A stretch of DNA of 64,000 bases, from positions 310,001 through 374,000 of the forward strand of contig JAQGEQ010000162.1 of NCBI GenBank assembly GCA_034620365.1, in the 5' to 3' direction. The DNA is from Pegea sp. RAD2-039 (Eukaryota; Chordata; Thaliacea; Salpida; Salpidae). Of the stretch, positions 1 to 10,904 are shown piece by piece. The notes beneath the pieces are model-generated. The model was given only the letters and a program-made list of their open reading frames with translations, made no database searches and had not been told where the DNA came from. Numbering within the stretch: the first letter of the stretch is position 1; each line of letters opens with the position of its first letter. The position numbers were made by a program, and so were the translations under genes.

Positions 1-300
1 CAATAATTGAAGACTTTATATTCTTTAATTCTTCATCCAATGTCCAATCGAAAAAAGAGTAAGTAGTTCTACTCTCATGTGACCTGCATTACTCAAAATG
101 TTGGATTCTGTGAAGAAAATCAATCACAAGATAGCGCTGTAGTAACAAATTTCCTGACATTTAAAAAATGTCTTTTTAAATCATCAAAAGTTGAAACATT
201 TTCAACAAGTTCAGATATCCTCATCAACTTCAGTATTGTGGAAAAATTAGCTTCAAAATCTCTCAGAAATTTCATTGATTTTCAATCTAATGGAAAATAA
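1..300 (-). pseudogene. Array exon remnants (ESYIF-type and FLRDFEA-type)
   Basis: On the minus strand, about 281-154 reads FLRDFEANFSTILKLMRISE and continues ELVENVSTFDD. This is the same exon found intact-looking at 19397-19530 and 56571-56705. Its donor is mutated here: the GTCAG^GTAAAT of other copies has become GTCAG GAAAT. Positions 1-115 are a partial ESYIFSFVGH-type exon, cut by the window edge. Confidence 0.5.
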
Positions 301-780
301 AAGATCAGAATAAGTTGATCATCTCTAAAAGATTAGTTATCAGTTATAATTTATAGTTGTATTTTCATGAAACATATTTTATGTTTAAGAAACAACTCAA
401 AGAAGTTATTTAAATTTGACAAAAAAGTGAGGAGAAATATTCTCAGATGTAGAAAACGATTTTATTGATTTTGAAAATCAAATCTTCATCTGATTAAAGG
501 ATGATGTTAACAACTAAGACTAATAACCCTAAATTAAGAACTCACTTTGGGAATCATCCAAAGAAAACTTTCCTTCAAGAAATTTTTATCAAATGCGTTC
601 TATCAAACAAAATATTCAAGATTTACTTTTATATAAACTAGTTATTTGTAGAAGCCAGAACTGCAAAACTGAATTTATATTTTATCTGCATCTTTTAAAC
701 CAGTCTATCAAATTATTAAGAAATCAAGATCTCTTCTAGAGTTCAATCAAAACACATATTTGTAAAAAAATATTGAAATT
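300..780. repeat. Array linker block
   Basis: Shares long stretches with 35200-35545 and 37680-38130 (for example GAGAAATATTCTCAGATGTA and the following GATTTTATTGATTTTGAAAA), and in part with 14050-14260. No coding signal was seen. Confidence 0.7.
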
Positions 781-1437
781 AAAAAAATTGCTTTAGAAAC
801 TATAACTTAAATTAATTACTATTATATAAAAGTTTATTTTTATAGAAAGTTATTGAAACATCTTTAATTATTTTTTATTATCCTTATATTTAGAATAAAA
901 AAATGTTTGTTTCAATTAAATAGTTCAATTAACTAAACTGAAAAGTTAAATTGATCTATGACAAAATTTAGTTAAATATAAAAATGGTTTAAAACTAAAT
1001 GACAAATTTTTAAGAAGTTGATATGAAATATCTGTCTAAAAGAAGAATTAGTAAGATTAATTATTTAAGATTTATATGTTTGTCATTTAAAGTTATTAAG
1101 ACAAGTGAAGTTATATTAGCTTTTAATTGAAAAAAGCTGTTTATTTAAATCAAAAAACTAAGCACTGATATGCTAAAGTCTTCATTTTAAATTATATCTT
1201 TTTCTATTGATAGAACGTAGTAACAAACTGTTGGTTAAAAAGATTTTCAATTTTTATTTATTTTTATTATAAAGCTCTCATAAGTTAGGAACAGGTTTTG
1301 TCATTTGTTTTACTACTCTTACTAATAAAATTACTCTTTTAAAACATCAAACTGAAACAGTGATGCCTTAAAAAACTTTGCGCTAAATGACCGTGAAATA
1401 TTTTTAAACTAAGATTTCAAATAGTTCTTACAACTAT
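780..1437. repeat. Array linker block upstream of R1
   Basis: Collinear with 26870-27529 and, with a roughly 565-bp interruption, with 38155-39384. Parts also occur at 52860-53010 and 59500-59650. AT-rich, with no convincing frame. Confidence 0.75.
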
Positions 1438-2945
1438 CAAAAGATTCCATTATCAACCAATTTCACATTTTGGTTAAGTAGCTCCTCTGCCTTCTAAGAT
1501 TTAAACAATTTAATATTTTAATAAGATAAGGAAGTGATTTAGATTCAATGCTTTTCTTGACAATTTGAAGAGAGGACCATGAGACAGTTGTTATGTTTAG
1601 ATACGCTAACAGTTGTATGCTAGTTGATAAGTGATCAGCTAATGTTGTGTTTATATTTGCAAGCTTTTTATCAGTGCCATAGTAAGCTGATGATTTCTAT
1701 AGCGCCTCTACTGGTTACTAATGTTTTGGTCGCTATGCTTCGTTGCTTACAAATGATTTCTGTATCACGTGTTTAACAGTTGTTTACAAAAACAGCTTTA
1801 TATGTTGTGCCTGAAATAAACGAGTGCTTACAAGATTTTGTCGCAATCGAAGCAGCGTTTTCGGGTTGATGAAACATACGATGTTCATGACATCAGCAAT
1901 TAAAAAAAAGCTTAGAGAAGAGTTTTACATCAACAATGTACTGGGACTAGAAGAAACACTAATGGTATCACTAGTGGAGAGTGCTAGAGCTTGTTGTAGA
2001 ATGTTTTAAAAGTCTTCAGTTGTTGTAGAGATATTAACTTCCAATTTTAATTCAGAAACTATTAAAAAAAATTTTTTAATGACTCATATAAAGGTTTAGA
2101 AATTAAGAAACTAAATCACAAAACATAAAACCGTATCTGTTACTGAAACAGAATACAGTTGTATAATTTTAAACGTTTATAAAAATGTAGTTTTATATAA
2201 ACCTAAATATTTTAGTTATAGATTTACTCAAAGTTATTGTCCTGTTGGTTTTGATTAAGAATAACAAAAACAATTTATAGGCCTTTGCGGCAGTTAAAGT
2301 TTAAAAGAACTTGATCTATAAACAAGTAAGAAAGCAATTTATTTTGTAGTAAGCAAATCAGTTAGCAATTACAGAAGAGTTTGATTATAGAAAAAAATTG
2401 GAAATTTTGAACTTTTATACTTGCTTATAGTTAACTTCAGCAAAGCAACTGACAAAAAGATAACTTACAACAAAGAATGGTGCTCCGGTTGTCATTTTAG
2501 GGAAAGAAACTCTTATAACTCTCATAGGTCTTATCAAAAATAGTTCATTAAAAACTTCAAAAAAAGATAAAATACCCTCACTATCCAAGTCTAATATAAC
2601 AATCTTACAAACAATTTGATTATTTTAACAAGTAGCACCGACTTGAAGATTTTGCATGATAATAACAACAAGTATCTATCCACCGACTTGGAATCTAAAG
2701 TAAGACTCTCTCGTATGGCTTACAAGCAACAAATACAAGAATATATTTAAAGTTAGTAGATAAAAGCTTTGAAAACTTATCAAAGATTATCTTACAAATA
2801 TTTGAAAGAATAAAGATAAAGATGATTATTTCAAAAGCTCCATCTTACCAACAAGACTTTATAAAACGACTTCACGAGAAACGCTGACAAAAAAAATCAA
2901 AACACAAAATTGATTAAAATATGATTTTATTAAACTTTTTCTACA
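1438..2945 (-). repeat. R1 module, copy 1
   Basis: First of seven R1 copies, recognisable by the block around TCTATAGCGCCTCTACTGG and, further on, CAAGTAGCACCGACTTG. The minus strand carries the EF-hand-like exon (2469-2603). A second exon-like frame near 1905-1840 reads ADVMNIVCFINPKTLL and is followed by a GTAAGC donor. On the plus strand 1824-2009 is also open (KLREEFYINNV region). The two strands mirror each other, so strand assignment for that part is uncertain. Confidence 0.8.
2469..2603 (-). CDS. EF-hand-like exon, R1 copy 1
   Basis: 135 nt, phase 0, 45 codons. AG of TTTGTAAG precedes it and GTAAG follows it. The loop DLDSEGILSFFE fits the EF-hand pattern (acidic at 1, 3, 5 and 12, Gly at 6, aliphatic at 8). 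It continues EVFNELFLIRPMRVIRVSFP and then KMTTGAPFFV. In this copy the plus strand is also open (GAPVVILGKETL), but that frame is broken in most other copies. Confidence 0.45.
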
Positions 2946-2952
2946 TTTTCTT

Positions 2953-4348
2953 TTAGTTTAAAACTGACCAGCAACATCCAAATTCGAATATTAAGAGAAG
3001 AATTTGGATTCATCTATTGTTCATTCACTATCACATCGAAGTAAGAGCAAGTTCTCCTGCTATTATTTTCTGTATAAATTTAAAAATGTTGAATTCTATG
3101 AAGAAAAACAATCAATAAAATCAATCACTAGAAAGTGCTATAGTAACAAATTACCTGACAGAATTTGCAGGGAGACATTTGTAGTATACAACTTCCTATA
3201 AGTGTCTTCCTTTAAATCAAAGACTGTCATTATAAAAATTCTCATCTGGTTGTTTAGTAACAAGCTTATCGTTTAATTTTATGAATTTAATTCTAAAATG
3301 ACTGATTACAAATATTTAAACAAGTACTATTAGGATTGATTTAAAATATATTTAGAAAAGTTAAAGTAATATGATAGTATAAGGTTTTCAAATAATTTAG
3401 ACTTTGTACTTTTCGTTTGTTTTGATATGTTTACTTATTAGAATAAAAATTAGTTATAGGAAATACTGTAATATTAATATTTAAAAAAAGATTTTTAAGA
3501 TGAAAAAATTTGACAACCTGACAGAAGCCTAGCTCATTTTTTTATCGTTTAAAAGATCTTTATCAGTATGTCGAGTTTTTCAAATTCGAGTTTGGAAAAA
3601 TAAACTGGAAAAATTTATGAAATAGTTTTTTATTGATATGTTTGCTTTTGCTTCTATAAGAATAAACAAAACTTTATTAAACTAGTTTTAAAGTTTATTT
3701 TAAATTGTTTATTTATTTTAAACTGAGTGTTTGTAATGTATTTTTTAAGTTGTCGTGTAAGTAGTTAAAAAAATTAATTGAAGTTATTTTAATAAATCAT
3801 TTTTCGATTTTTTCGAACTTTATATCGTTTTAAGCTTTATTGTAGCTATTACTAACTAGTTTTGAGTGTAACATCAAAATAAATAATTTTTTTGAAATAA
3901 ATATAAATACTTTTTATCATAACTTAAGTAAGTTTTTTAATTAATTTTTATTGAGGTTAATACAAACTTACTAAAAAATTTATAACTGTTTACTTTATAT
4001 TTAACTTAAATAAAATATTATTCTAAAATAATGTTGTAAATTTTTAAGACAATAATGCATGTACTCTGAGTTGATAGTAAATGGAAAGAACTTTTCTTCA
4101 AATGATAGATTACAAAGTTGATAAAATTACTGAGAGAAATTTAGGCGATTCAAAAAAATTTTCTCACAGTTTTTTCTCGTTAGCTGTCAGGTTGATAAAT
4201 TTGAATAATTTTTTTGAGATAATTCTTATCATTTAAATCAATCGAATTTCTTCAATTACTAAAATCACCCAAGATGAATTCTATCAGCTTTGTGCTCTTC
4301 GTCGGGGTAGAAGAAATGCCGTGATTCCTTCAGAAGAAGAAGAGAATG
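2953..4348. repeat. Terminal direct repeat, left copy
   Basis: Begins TTTAGTTTAAAACTGACC and ends GAAGAAGAAGAGAATG. It matches 62277-63696 base for base apart from scattered substitutions and one 24-25 bp palindromic insertion in the right copy. Its first part (about 2990-3105) on the minus strand is a degenerate relative of the array exon reading ESYIFSFVGH (here EFNIFKFIQK). The remainder is AT-rich with no coding signal. Confidence 0.9.
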
Positions 4349-4349
4349 C

Positions 4350-5055
4350 TTTATCTGGCTTATACTTTTAACTTCTAAAATTAAGTTTTGTTGATTTGTA
4401 CTTATGAGCCAAAGATACCAATTAAACTGAATTGAAATATAACTCAAGAACTCATTAACAGTAGTTTTATTATTACATTTAGATTTACTAAAAACTCACA
4501 CAAGATTAGAAGATTTTCACAAGGTATACACAGAAGATACTAAATGAAGTTAATTAAATGAGCTTCTTTTACTTTAGCTTTGATTATATGAAGATCTGTT
4601 GATAAATTTACTTCTTTCACTGATAAATATTACATAATTTCTAATATAGATTAAACACTAAATTTAATTCAATTATATGTTTTATTTAAATAATTTTCTC
4701 GTTCATCCGATTACATCTAATTATATGATTGTATACAACGAGAAATCTATACAAAAATTCAGTTCAACATCAAATAATAAAATATTACACATATACCAAA
4801 CATAAAACCTCATTTGCTATTCTATTGTACTCGAATTTTTTTGGTCCAACATTAGTTAATACATCTTGTCAAAAAAATGTGTTTGTCCCAACTTTTCTGT
4901 AAAGACACTTTCAGTAGTAGTGTATCAAGGTAGAATGTAAGACGTAAAATAAAAAATTAGTATATGCAAATAAATGGCTGAAAATAAAAATGACAAGATG
5001 AATGTTATAATGATGGAAACATCGATTATGGCAGACAAATTTGTGAATAAATAAG
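4350..5055. repeat. 3'-flank block B, copy 1, with ATGCAAAT octamer
   Basis: Starts CTTTATCTGGCTTATACTTT and runs to the stop codon of the PCGF-like frame. Matching copies are 17150-17850, 34190-34820, 35550-36088 and 47757-48027, with shorter pieces at 10820-10880 and 24480-24609. It probably acts as, or derives from, the 3' untranslated and downstream region of the duplicated gene. The octamer is at 4964-4971. Confidence 0.75.
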
Positions 5056-7774
5056 CTATTGCAACAAACGCACATCTGGCTGCAGTGTGATTGATTTGTT
5101 TGTCTCTATTATTTTTTCAATTTTTTTCGAATTTTCAGGCCTAACCTTTCGACATAGTTTTTGAACTTTTGTAGATTCAACAAATGTTGCTGCTTGATCA
5201 GGACTTGCTGTACAGGTCATTAGTTCTTTATTATTTGTTTCAGCAAGAACACACTGTTGAATACTATTGCTATGACGAACTTCAATTGGTTTTTCAAGGG
5301 AAGTAGTTTCATTATATTCAGATTTTATCACTTTTTCATCTTCTACAATTGTTTCATCTTTTGTATCTTCCTTATTATTTGAAGATGGAGTATCTTCAGT
5401 GAAAGCTGTCGAATCACTTTTCCTGTACTAAAGTTTCTTCTTCATTTGAATTCGTCGATTCAAAACTCGAAGTGATTTGATTAACAGATGTTTCGTTTTC
5501 GATTTGATTCTCATTTAGATTATCATTCAAATCAAATTCCACTTCCTTTTGCAAAGAGTCACAAATGATCAGATTTCCATGACTTGACTCACTTTCAATT
5601 CTTTTATCTATTACATCTTTTGTTTCAATTAATTTTTTATTTGAATCTGAACTTTCCGAGATGGTCAATTGAAGAACAACAACTGGCCTTTGAGGGGGAG
5701 TAGTTTTCTTGTTCTTAGATTTTACCTTAATCTTTGTCTTAATCGACGCCTATAAGTTATTTTACCTTCTTTATTTTCTATTCTATTCTTAGTAGTATTA
5801 TCTTTGGTTGAATCACTTTTGATTGATAAACTTTCTTTACTTTTTTGGAAATTGCTAATTCACCAGTTGGGGTGATTTGATTAGCAATTGTTTCCCTCCG
5901 TTATATTCTCAATATGATCATACAGATGTTGTTTCAAATCCATTTCCATTTCTTTTTGCAAAGAGTCACAGATGATCAAACCTCTAGGACTTGAAGCACT
6001 ATCAGTTCTTTTGGCTGTTACATCTTTTGTTTCATAGATTTTCTTTGGATCTGAACTTTCTGAAACCGGCATACGGACTGTTTTCAAGTAACTCTTTTTC
6101 AGTCTTAATTCTAGCCTCGTCATTTGTATCAACTTTTGTAACTGGGGAAACATCTTCAATCTCTTCTTCATCATCGTCAATTATGAAAACAGCAGCCTTA
6201 GTTCGTTGGGGTTTTCTCCAATTATTGAGTATATCTCCCATAGTAGCTGGTTCACATTTCACAAGATCTTTATTTAAGCTACTACTGTTTTTTGCGTCTT
6301 TCTTAACTTGACTATATTGGTTTTCTTCTTTGTTACATTCTTGAATACCTGTATTGGCTACATAGTTTAAAACATATTTAGTATATTGTTCAGACTAGCC
6401 AGAGGTTGTTGGTTGCTCGTATTGGTTTCCAAAATAACTACTTTGGGCTAAATGTTGAGATTGAAAGGTCTCACTTTTTTCTTCAGAAGAAAGTATTCCA
6501 GATTCGTTTTCTTTTTCTAAGAATGAATTGTCTTTTAGTTTTCTATTTGTTGATCCATTATCGCTTATGGGAGGTTTATACCAACCACCCAAGTGATTAT
6601 GTATTGCTGAAGAGCTGTGTTTTGTTGTGAGTTTGTCTGAATACTTGGATGCTGTTTCCGTATTTTAAGGTTTTCTTTGTTGGTTAGTTCAGGTTCTAGA
6701 GCTTAATTTACCACAGTCTTTTTAAAATTTTACTTCTAGCAAGCTCAACTGGTATTAATTTAAGATTTCGTTGTCTATTTTGATTTTTCAAAAGTCTTGG
6801 ATCTTCTCCATGTTTAATTAAAGTTGAGTTCCACTTAGCCAGTCTTAATCCAGGTTTTCTTTTATCTAAGTTTGTTTGATGTTTTTTTATCATTTGTTTT
6901 GCATGCCACAGTTTGAGGAGTTACATTTTTTCGATTTTGTTTACTTACAAATGTTTGTTTCGAAACTTTCTTATTAGCGTTTGCTTCCATATGGGTTTTT
7001 GAATAATGAATGCTTGTATTCATTTCTTCATCTCCTATCAATTCTTCGTTCTTGCGAGTAAATTTCTTCAAATTTTAGGATTTAAAGGTTTTTTTGAGTT
7101 GTCAACAGAAGAGGTTATATTAAAGTCACTTTCATTATTTGTTTAACTACACTCAGATGTTTCTGATGCTATTTGTGTTGACTTCGTGGAAGAAGGTTTA
7201 CCCGATTTCGGCTTATATTGTAATTTCTAGACTGGAATCGGCTTCTTCTGCAATGCCCTTAAGGAAGATGTGCTTAAGGTCGATTGATTCTTGTCTGTTT
7301 TGTCACTACTAAATAAGTTTTCCTGTGACAGGACACCACAACTTTTTCCAATATAATTATATACTTGAAAATCAGGAGAATGATAAATCTCATTCTTATT
7401 TCTTTGATTTTTATCTATTTCTAAAAGAGATGTTATCGCTGGCTGTTTAGTTTCATTTGTCTGAGACATATTTTAAGCACTCGTAGAAGCATGATCTGAA
7501 GTTGATAAAGAAGTTTTCTTATCAGAATTGTGGGAAGAAAATGTTTCAAAGATGTTTTCTAACTTATTCAAACTTGTGTTCGGAGTTTTGTGCCCAAAAT
7601 TCGTTGCACAATGATTGGTTGAGTTGTTTGTTTTTTACATTTTGATAGAAACAAAACATCTTTGTTTATTAAACTTTTTTGTCGTTTTTCGTCAAAAATT
7701 AGGGACTTCACTGTTTCTCGAAAGTTTTGAATAATCATGCGCTCATTATGCATTGATGATTGTTCTTTTTTCAT
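5056..7774 (-). pseudogene. Broken long disordered tail of the PCGF-like gene
   Basis: Seen: a run of minus-strand open stretches (7774-7568, about 7590-7227, 7071-6708, 6592-6395, 6262-5881, 5740-5414, 5413-5056), all rich in K, S, T, E, N and Q and without a folded-domain look. They join only across frameshifts or stops. At 5413 a one-base shift links LVQEK to SDSTAFTEDTP; near 7473 a TAA separates SDHASTSA from NMSQTNETK; near 6110 the acidic frame shifts into VRMPVSESSD. The last frame ends LQPDVRLLQ. It lies directly downstream of the RING exons on the same strand. Drosophila Psc and Su(z)2 have very long disordered tails after the RING, which fits. Inference: either a decayed gene or a real gene with base-calling indels or missed introns; too many breaks are present to call it intact. 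Confidence 0.55.
5540..6110 (-). repeat. Internal coding duplication within the tail
   Basis: Two copies of a peptide unit are readable. The upper one runs from about 6090 to 5885 (starts VSESSD, contains ETKDV, ends near CDSLQKEMEMDL). The lower one runs from about 5668 to 5500 (ISESSD, ETKDV, IICDSLQKEVEFDL). Roughly 60 residues align, with the centre ICDSLQKE identical. A weaker alignment continues into NQIT after the upper copy's frameshift. Confidence 0.7.
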
Positions 7775-8365
7775 ATAAAATGTAAATCATTGTGAAGATA
7801 TTCCTCATTGCACTCCAACACCACCTTTTGTTAAAATAAATAACTTTTAAACCTTTTTTCCTAATCAAATTTTGTAATTTAACATAATTACAAGTTAAAA
7901 AGATACAAAACATGAAGACTTAAAAGTAAAAAAACTTGACTTAATATATTCAGTGAAGTTAAAAATTAATATAATTTTTTTATATACTTAAACTTTCATT
8001 TGTTTAACAAACATTAAAAATGTTTAAAAACTTGTTAGTAGTATCTATGTCACTTATTTTAAATAAATACTTTTGAATCTACATTTTAAAAGTGCATAAA
8101 AGTATAAAATAATTACTTGAGTAGAGGTTTCCCGTCTATATACACTTTCTAACTTGGTAAAAACAAGTTATTCAACTGATCTTACTGAGCTATTTCGATT
8201 AATGATGATTTTAATTGGACCAATCTCGGGAATAATCTTTACAAAATGATTGTCCTCAAGTTCATTGAGGTTGTTACAATTAAAACTATTTTTTGATAAA
8301 AAGAAATTTTTGATTAAAAAAGTCAACACAAACAATTTTCAAACAAAAGTAACTTTATAATCACC
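7775..8365 (-). other. Presumed intron between RING exons and tail
   Basis: Very AT-rich, with no recognised repeat of the array. A possible acceptor (TTTTAACAAAAG) near 7829 is followed by an open stretch starting VVLECNEEYLHND. That stretch is one base out of frame with the next open frame (KKEQSSMHNERM). No other coding signal was seen. Confidence 0.4.
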
Positions 8366-8860
8366 CAGTTAAATGTTTCAGTTTCAAAGTATAAGCTCTG
8401 CAAGGATCTTCACTAAATTCTAAGGGAAAAAAATATTGTAAAATTTAGATGAAAAAAAGCTTTTTTTACAAAACGTTTTTTTTACCTCCTTGGCTAATGT
8501 GTGGATTTATTTTTAATATATCTACAATCAGCTTTTCTAATTCTCTGTCCTCAAGAAATGGTTTGTCAGCATGATCATATACTATATGATGGCAGGTGGG
8601 ACATGCTAAATCGGTTTGAAGATGATCTTTAATACATTTCTTACAAACTAAAACGAGATAATAGTAAATATTTCTCCGTTAACAATATTTAATATAAAGA
8701 GATTATTATATAAATAACCACTTAAAGAAACATCCTTACAATAGTGAAGACATGTTTTGAATACCTTAAATTTGTAGTGGAAGGATTTGCAGATATTACA
8801 ATTGATAGTTTTTAGTATGAATTGATCAATAGACGTTGAGTTCTCCATGTTTTTTCTCAT
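8366..8860 (-). CDS. PCGF/Psc-type RING finger protein, N-terminal three exons
   Basis: Seen: three minus-strand exons, 8860-8740, 8647-8486 and 8419-8366, joined by GTAAGG...TTTTAG and GTAAAA...CCTTAG introns with matching phases. The joined protein starts near MRKNMENST and has a RING-HC finger: CNIC, then TCLHYFCKKC, then CPTC. The gaps are 12 residues between the second and third cysteines and 10 before the last pair, the same spacing as I recall for vertebrate BMI1/PCGF fingers. An in-frame stop lies upstream, and MENST is a possible alternative start. Known: PCGF proteins pair with RING1 in Polycomb repressive complex 1, which ubiquitylates histone H2A in the nucleus. Inference: this is a PCGF relative. 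I found no RAWUL domain, which PCGF proteins normally carry. The third exon (ending near LKLKHLTG) runs to a TGA unless the weak GTGATT donor is used. Confidence 0.7.
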
Positions 8861-8869
8861 TAGATGAGG

Positions 8870-9785
8870 ACTGAATCCAGGACAGATTCTGCAACATGTT
8901 GCTTATCAAAAGGATATATTTGACAAATTAATTTATAAGTTAAACAATTTTATTGTTTTTAAAATTATTTAGAATCATTTTCAAGATTATACAATAAACA
9001 TTGTATCCTAGATACTAAATTCTTAATTTTGTCTCAAATTATCGTGAATTTTGAATTTAACACTAAAATAAAATATAAAAAGATTTAGTAAAATAAATAA
9101 CGGATATTTAAAAATAAAATATTAAAAATTAGTTACTTTTTTGCTGAACTTCGGGTTATCACCATGATTCAAAAGTTTCCTTTAACTAAATAGTTAAAAT
9201 TGTTTGTATAAAGTTTGGCAGAATAGCTTTTTCTAACAATTATATTTTTCTGTATAATTTTTACTCTTTCTTTAAACAGTTTCAGTCATTTAAGCAAACT
9301 TTATACCTCTTACTTCTTCCAAAGACTATGTTGCTTCTGTTACTCGAAGCAAATGTTGAACATTAGATGAGAAAATAAGAATATTTCGTTTTGTTTATTT
9401 GCAATTGTTTGTTATCTTCAAACTATAACTTTTTCTGTTGTTTGTATCTATTGGTAAATGGTCCATCACAATATATAATTTCTTATCGATCCAAATTTTT
9501 CAACTATTTGAATACTTATGGAGGGTTAACTAGAGAATGTAATTATGAATATCAATAGTAAAATACTTTATAGCAATTATTTTATGCTAATTTATATTTT
9601 AACCTATTGAACAGCTGAAACACAAAAATGTTTTGAGTACAACTACTGAATTAAAACTACATTACTTCTAATTTTTATAAGATGTCACAAATCAAAATTT
9701 AGCACAAGAAATACTCCACATTAACATGAGTTAGATAAAAATGTTTGGACTTAAATCATTTTGTTTTCAGCAGAATATTTTAACC
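8870..9785. other. Unique AT-rich spacer between divergent gene pieces
   Basis: This stretch separates the minus-strand RING exons from the plus-strand acidic gene fragment. It is not recognisably shared with the array. It holds a frame upstream of the RING start (reads CRICPGF on the minus strand) that is cut off by TGA TAA. Promoters may lie here, but I see no motif I can defend. Confidence 0.4.
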
Positions 9786-9792
9786 CTTGTGA

Positions 9793-10332
9793 AGAAAGCA
9801 CCAGAAAGATTCAAAACTGAATAACAAAAGTAACAGTCAAGAAATTGTTGATGAAGATGAAGATGATGAGGATTTGGTTGTGAATGTTTCTGGTATTAGT
9901 TACAAAGGTGACATTGAAGATGTTTTTGAGGAAGAAGAAAAAATTAAAGGTTCAAATACAAATCTATTAAAGATCTTATTTATAATTGCTACGAACAAGC
10001 ATAAAATATCTAATAATCAAAGTAACTACAAACACAAACTTATTATTAATCAGCAGTAACTTTTTCTAACATAAATTATTCAAAAAGAGAAAAATAATTT
10101 GGAAAAGCAACCAGAAAAAGTGATAAAAATTAATTTTGTTTTTAAACAAAACTTTAAAAGAACTTGATTTATAAATAATTTGTTTGCAGCTGAAGTCTTA
10201 AAAGAGTCAAGTGAGGAGGATTTTAAAGATTATAAAGATATTAGAGTCAAGGAGGAAGTTAAAGTTGAAAAAGATTTTAAGTTAAAATGGAATCTTGAAA
10301 GTAAAAGAAAATTCCTGTGTGGCCGATTTAAA
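9793..10332 (+). pseudogene. Two-exon fragment of an acidic protein, 3' end lost in a repeat
   Basis: Seen: exon 9793-9949 encodes a strongly acidic stretch (VDEDEDDEDLVVNV, then GDIEDVFEEEEKIK). It ends AAAG before GTTCAA. A 240-bp interval follows, ending TTTGTTTGCAG, and exon 2 begins at 10190. The phases match: AAA G joined to CT GAA reads K-A-E. Exon 2 encodes VLKESSEEDFKDY and VKEEVKVEKDFKLKW and then runs near 10333 straight into the CRE/hairpin repeat. The frame closes at 10401 inside that repeat. I do not recognise the family. The acidic VVNV element and VKEE sites could be SUMO-related, but that is only a resemblance. The 5' end is undefined, because a TGA precedes the open stretch. 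It probably represents a gene cut by repeat insertion or duplication. Confidence 0.5.
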
Positions 10333-10890
10333 ATTTTTGGAACCGCCGAAATGGCGGTGTACGAAAAATATAAAATTAGAAACTCTTTAAAAGTACAATA
10401 AGTGTAAAGCTGATTGTCTGTTAAACGAGCTGGCTAAATATTCTACTTGTTTCTTCTGCTGTTTTACAATTATAAAAGAATTTCATAGTAAATTACGTAA
10501 AATTGTAGCTGTTTATGAAATATTTTCTCATTTCATGAAATTATTTACTCATATTATTATTATTCTCTTGCAATTTAACTTTTTTAACGATGTGAAAATG
10601 AAGATGACTCCCTGGTGGGGTCATTGTCAGTGTTTGCATCATTATTTTTAAAATCATGGTTACTAGTCACCGAAAAATTGTTTTGTTGACTTTAAACAAT
10701 CAAAAGACAATGATGACGTCACGACCAATGTCAACGACGTCATCTTCTTATATTCCTTTCGAAAAGTTGTTCGCTCAATTTAAGCTAAAGTAAATTATAT
10801 ACATTTCATAATCAAGCTCTTTCTGGCTTATACTTTTAACTTCTAAAATTAAGTTTTATTGATTTGTACTTATGAGCCAAAGATACATAT
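10333..10890. repeat. CRE/hairpin repeat, copy 1
   Basis: Starts at the GGAACCGCCGAAATGGCGGT hairpin (stem ACCGCC 10342-10347, GGCGGT 10353-10358). It includes TGACGTCA at 10714-10721 and GACGTCA at 10736-10742, and ends in a short piece of block B (about 10820-10880). Other copies are 16660-17150 and 32090-32520; the hairpin alone recurs at 47515-47531. Confidence 0.8.
10714..10742. promoter_or_regulatory. Paired CRE-like sites
   Basis: A perfect palindromic TGACGTCA is followed 15 bp later by GACGTCA. This is the consensus bound by CREB/ATF bZIP proteins. The same pair recurs at 17039-17067, with single sites at 32470-32477 and 32822-32829. Function is inferred from the motif only. Confidence 0.45.
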
Positions 10891-10904
10891 TTTAAAACTC
10901 ATTA

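Noticed and set aside
1840-1900. AN1-type zinc finger half (minus frame reading STRKRCFDCNKIL) in R1
   Set aside because: No second half (CxC...FCxxH) is found in any copy. The frame has a stop in copies 1 and 2, while another minus frame (ADVINI) is open there.
1824-2009. Plus-strand frame with KLREEFYINNV region (also 12437-12667) as a protein gene
   Set aside because: The frame is open in four R1 copies but has no start context or splice support, is lost by deletion in copies 3 and 6, and mirrors open minus-strand frames. Noted under R1 but not called as a gene.
3004-3201. Plus-strand 65-codon frame repeated at 62326-62523
   Set aside because: The identity only reflects the direct repeat. 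The minus strand carries a degenerate array exon here.
5991-6311. Plus-strand 106-codon frame, the longest open frame in the window
   Set aside because: It is antisense to the acidic, Ser-rich minus-strand tail of the PCGF-like gene. Hydrophobic Phe/Leu/Ser content is what the complement of such coding would give.
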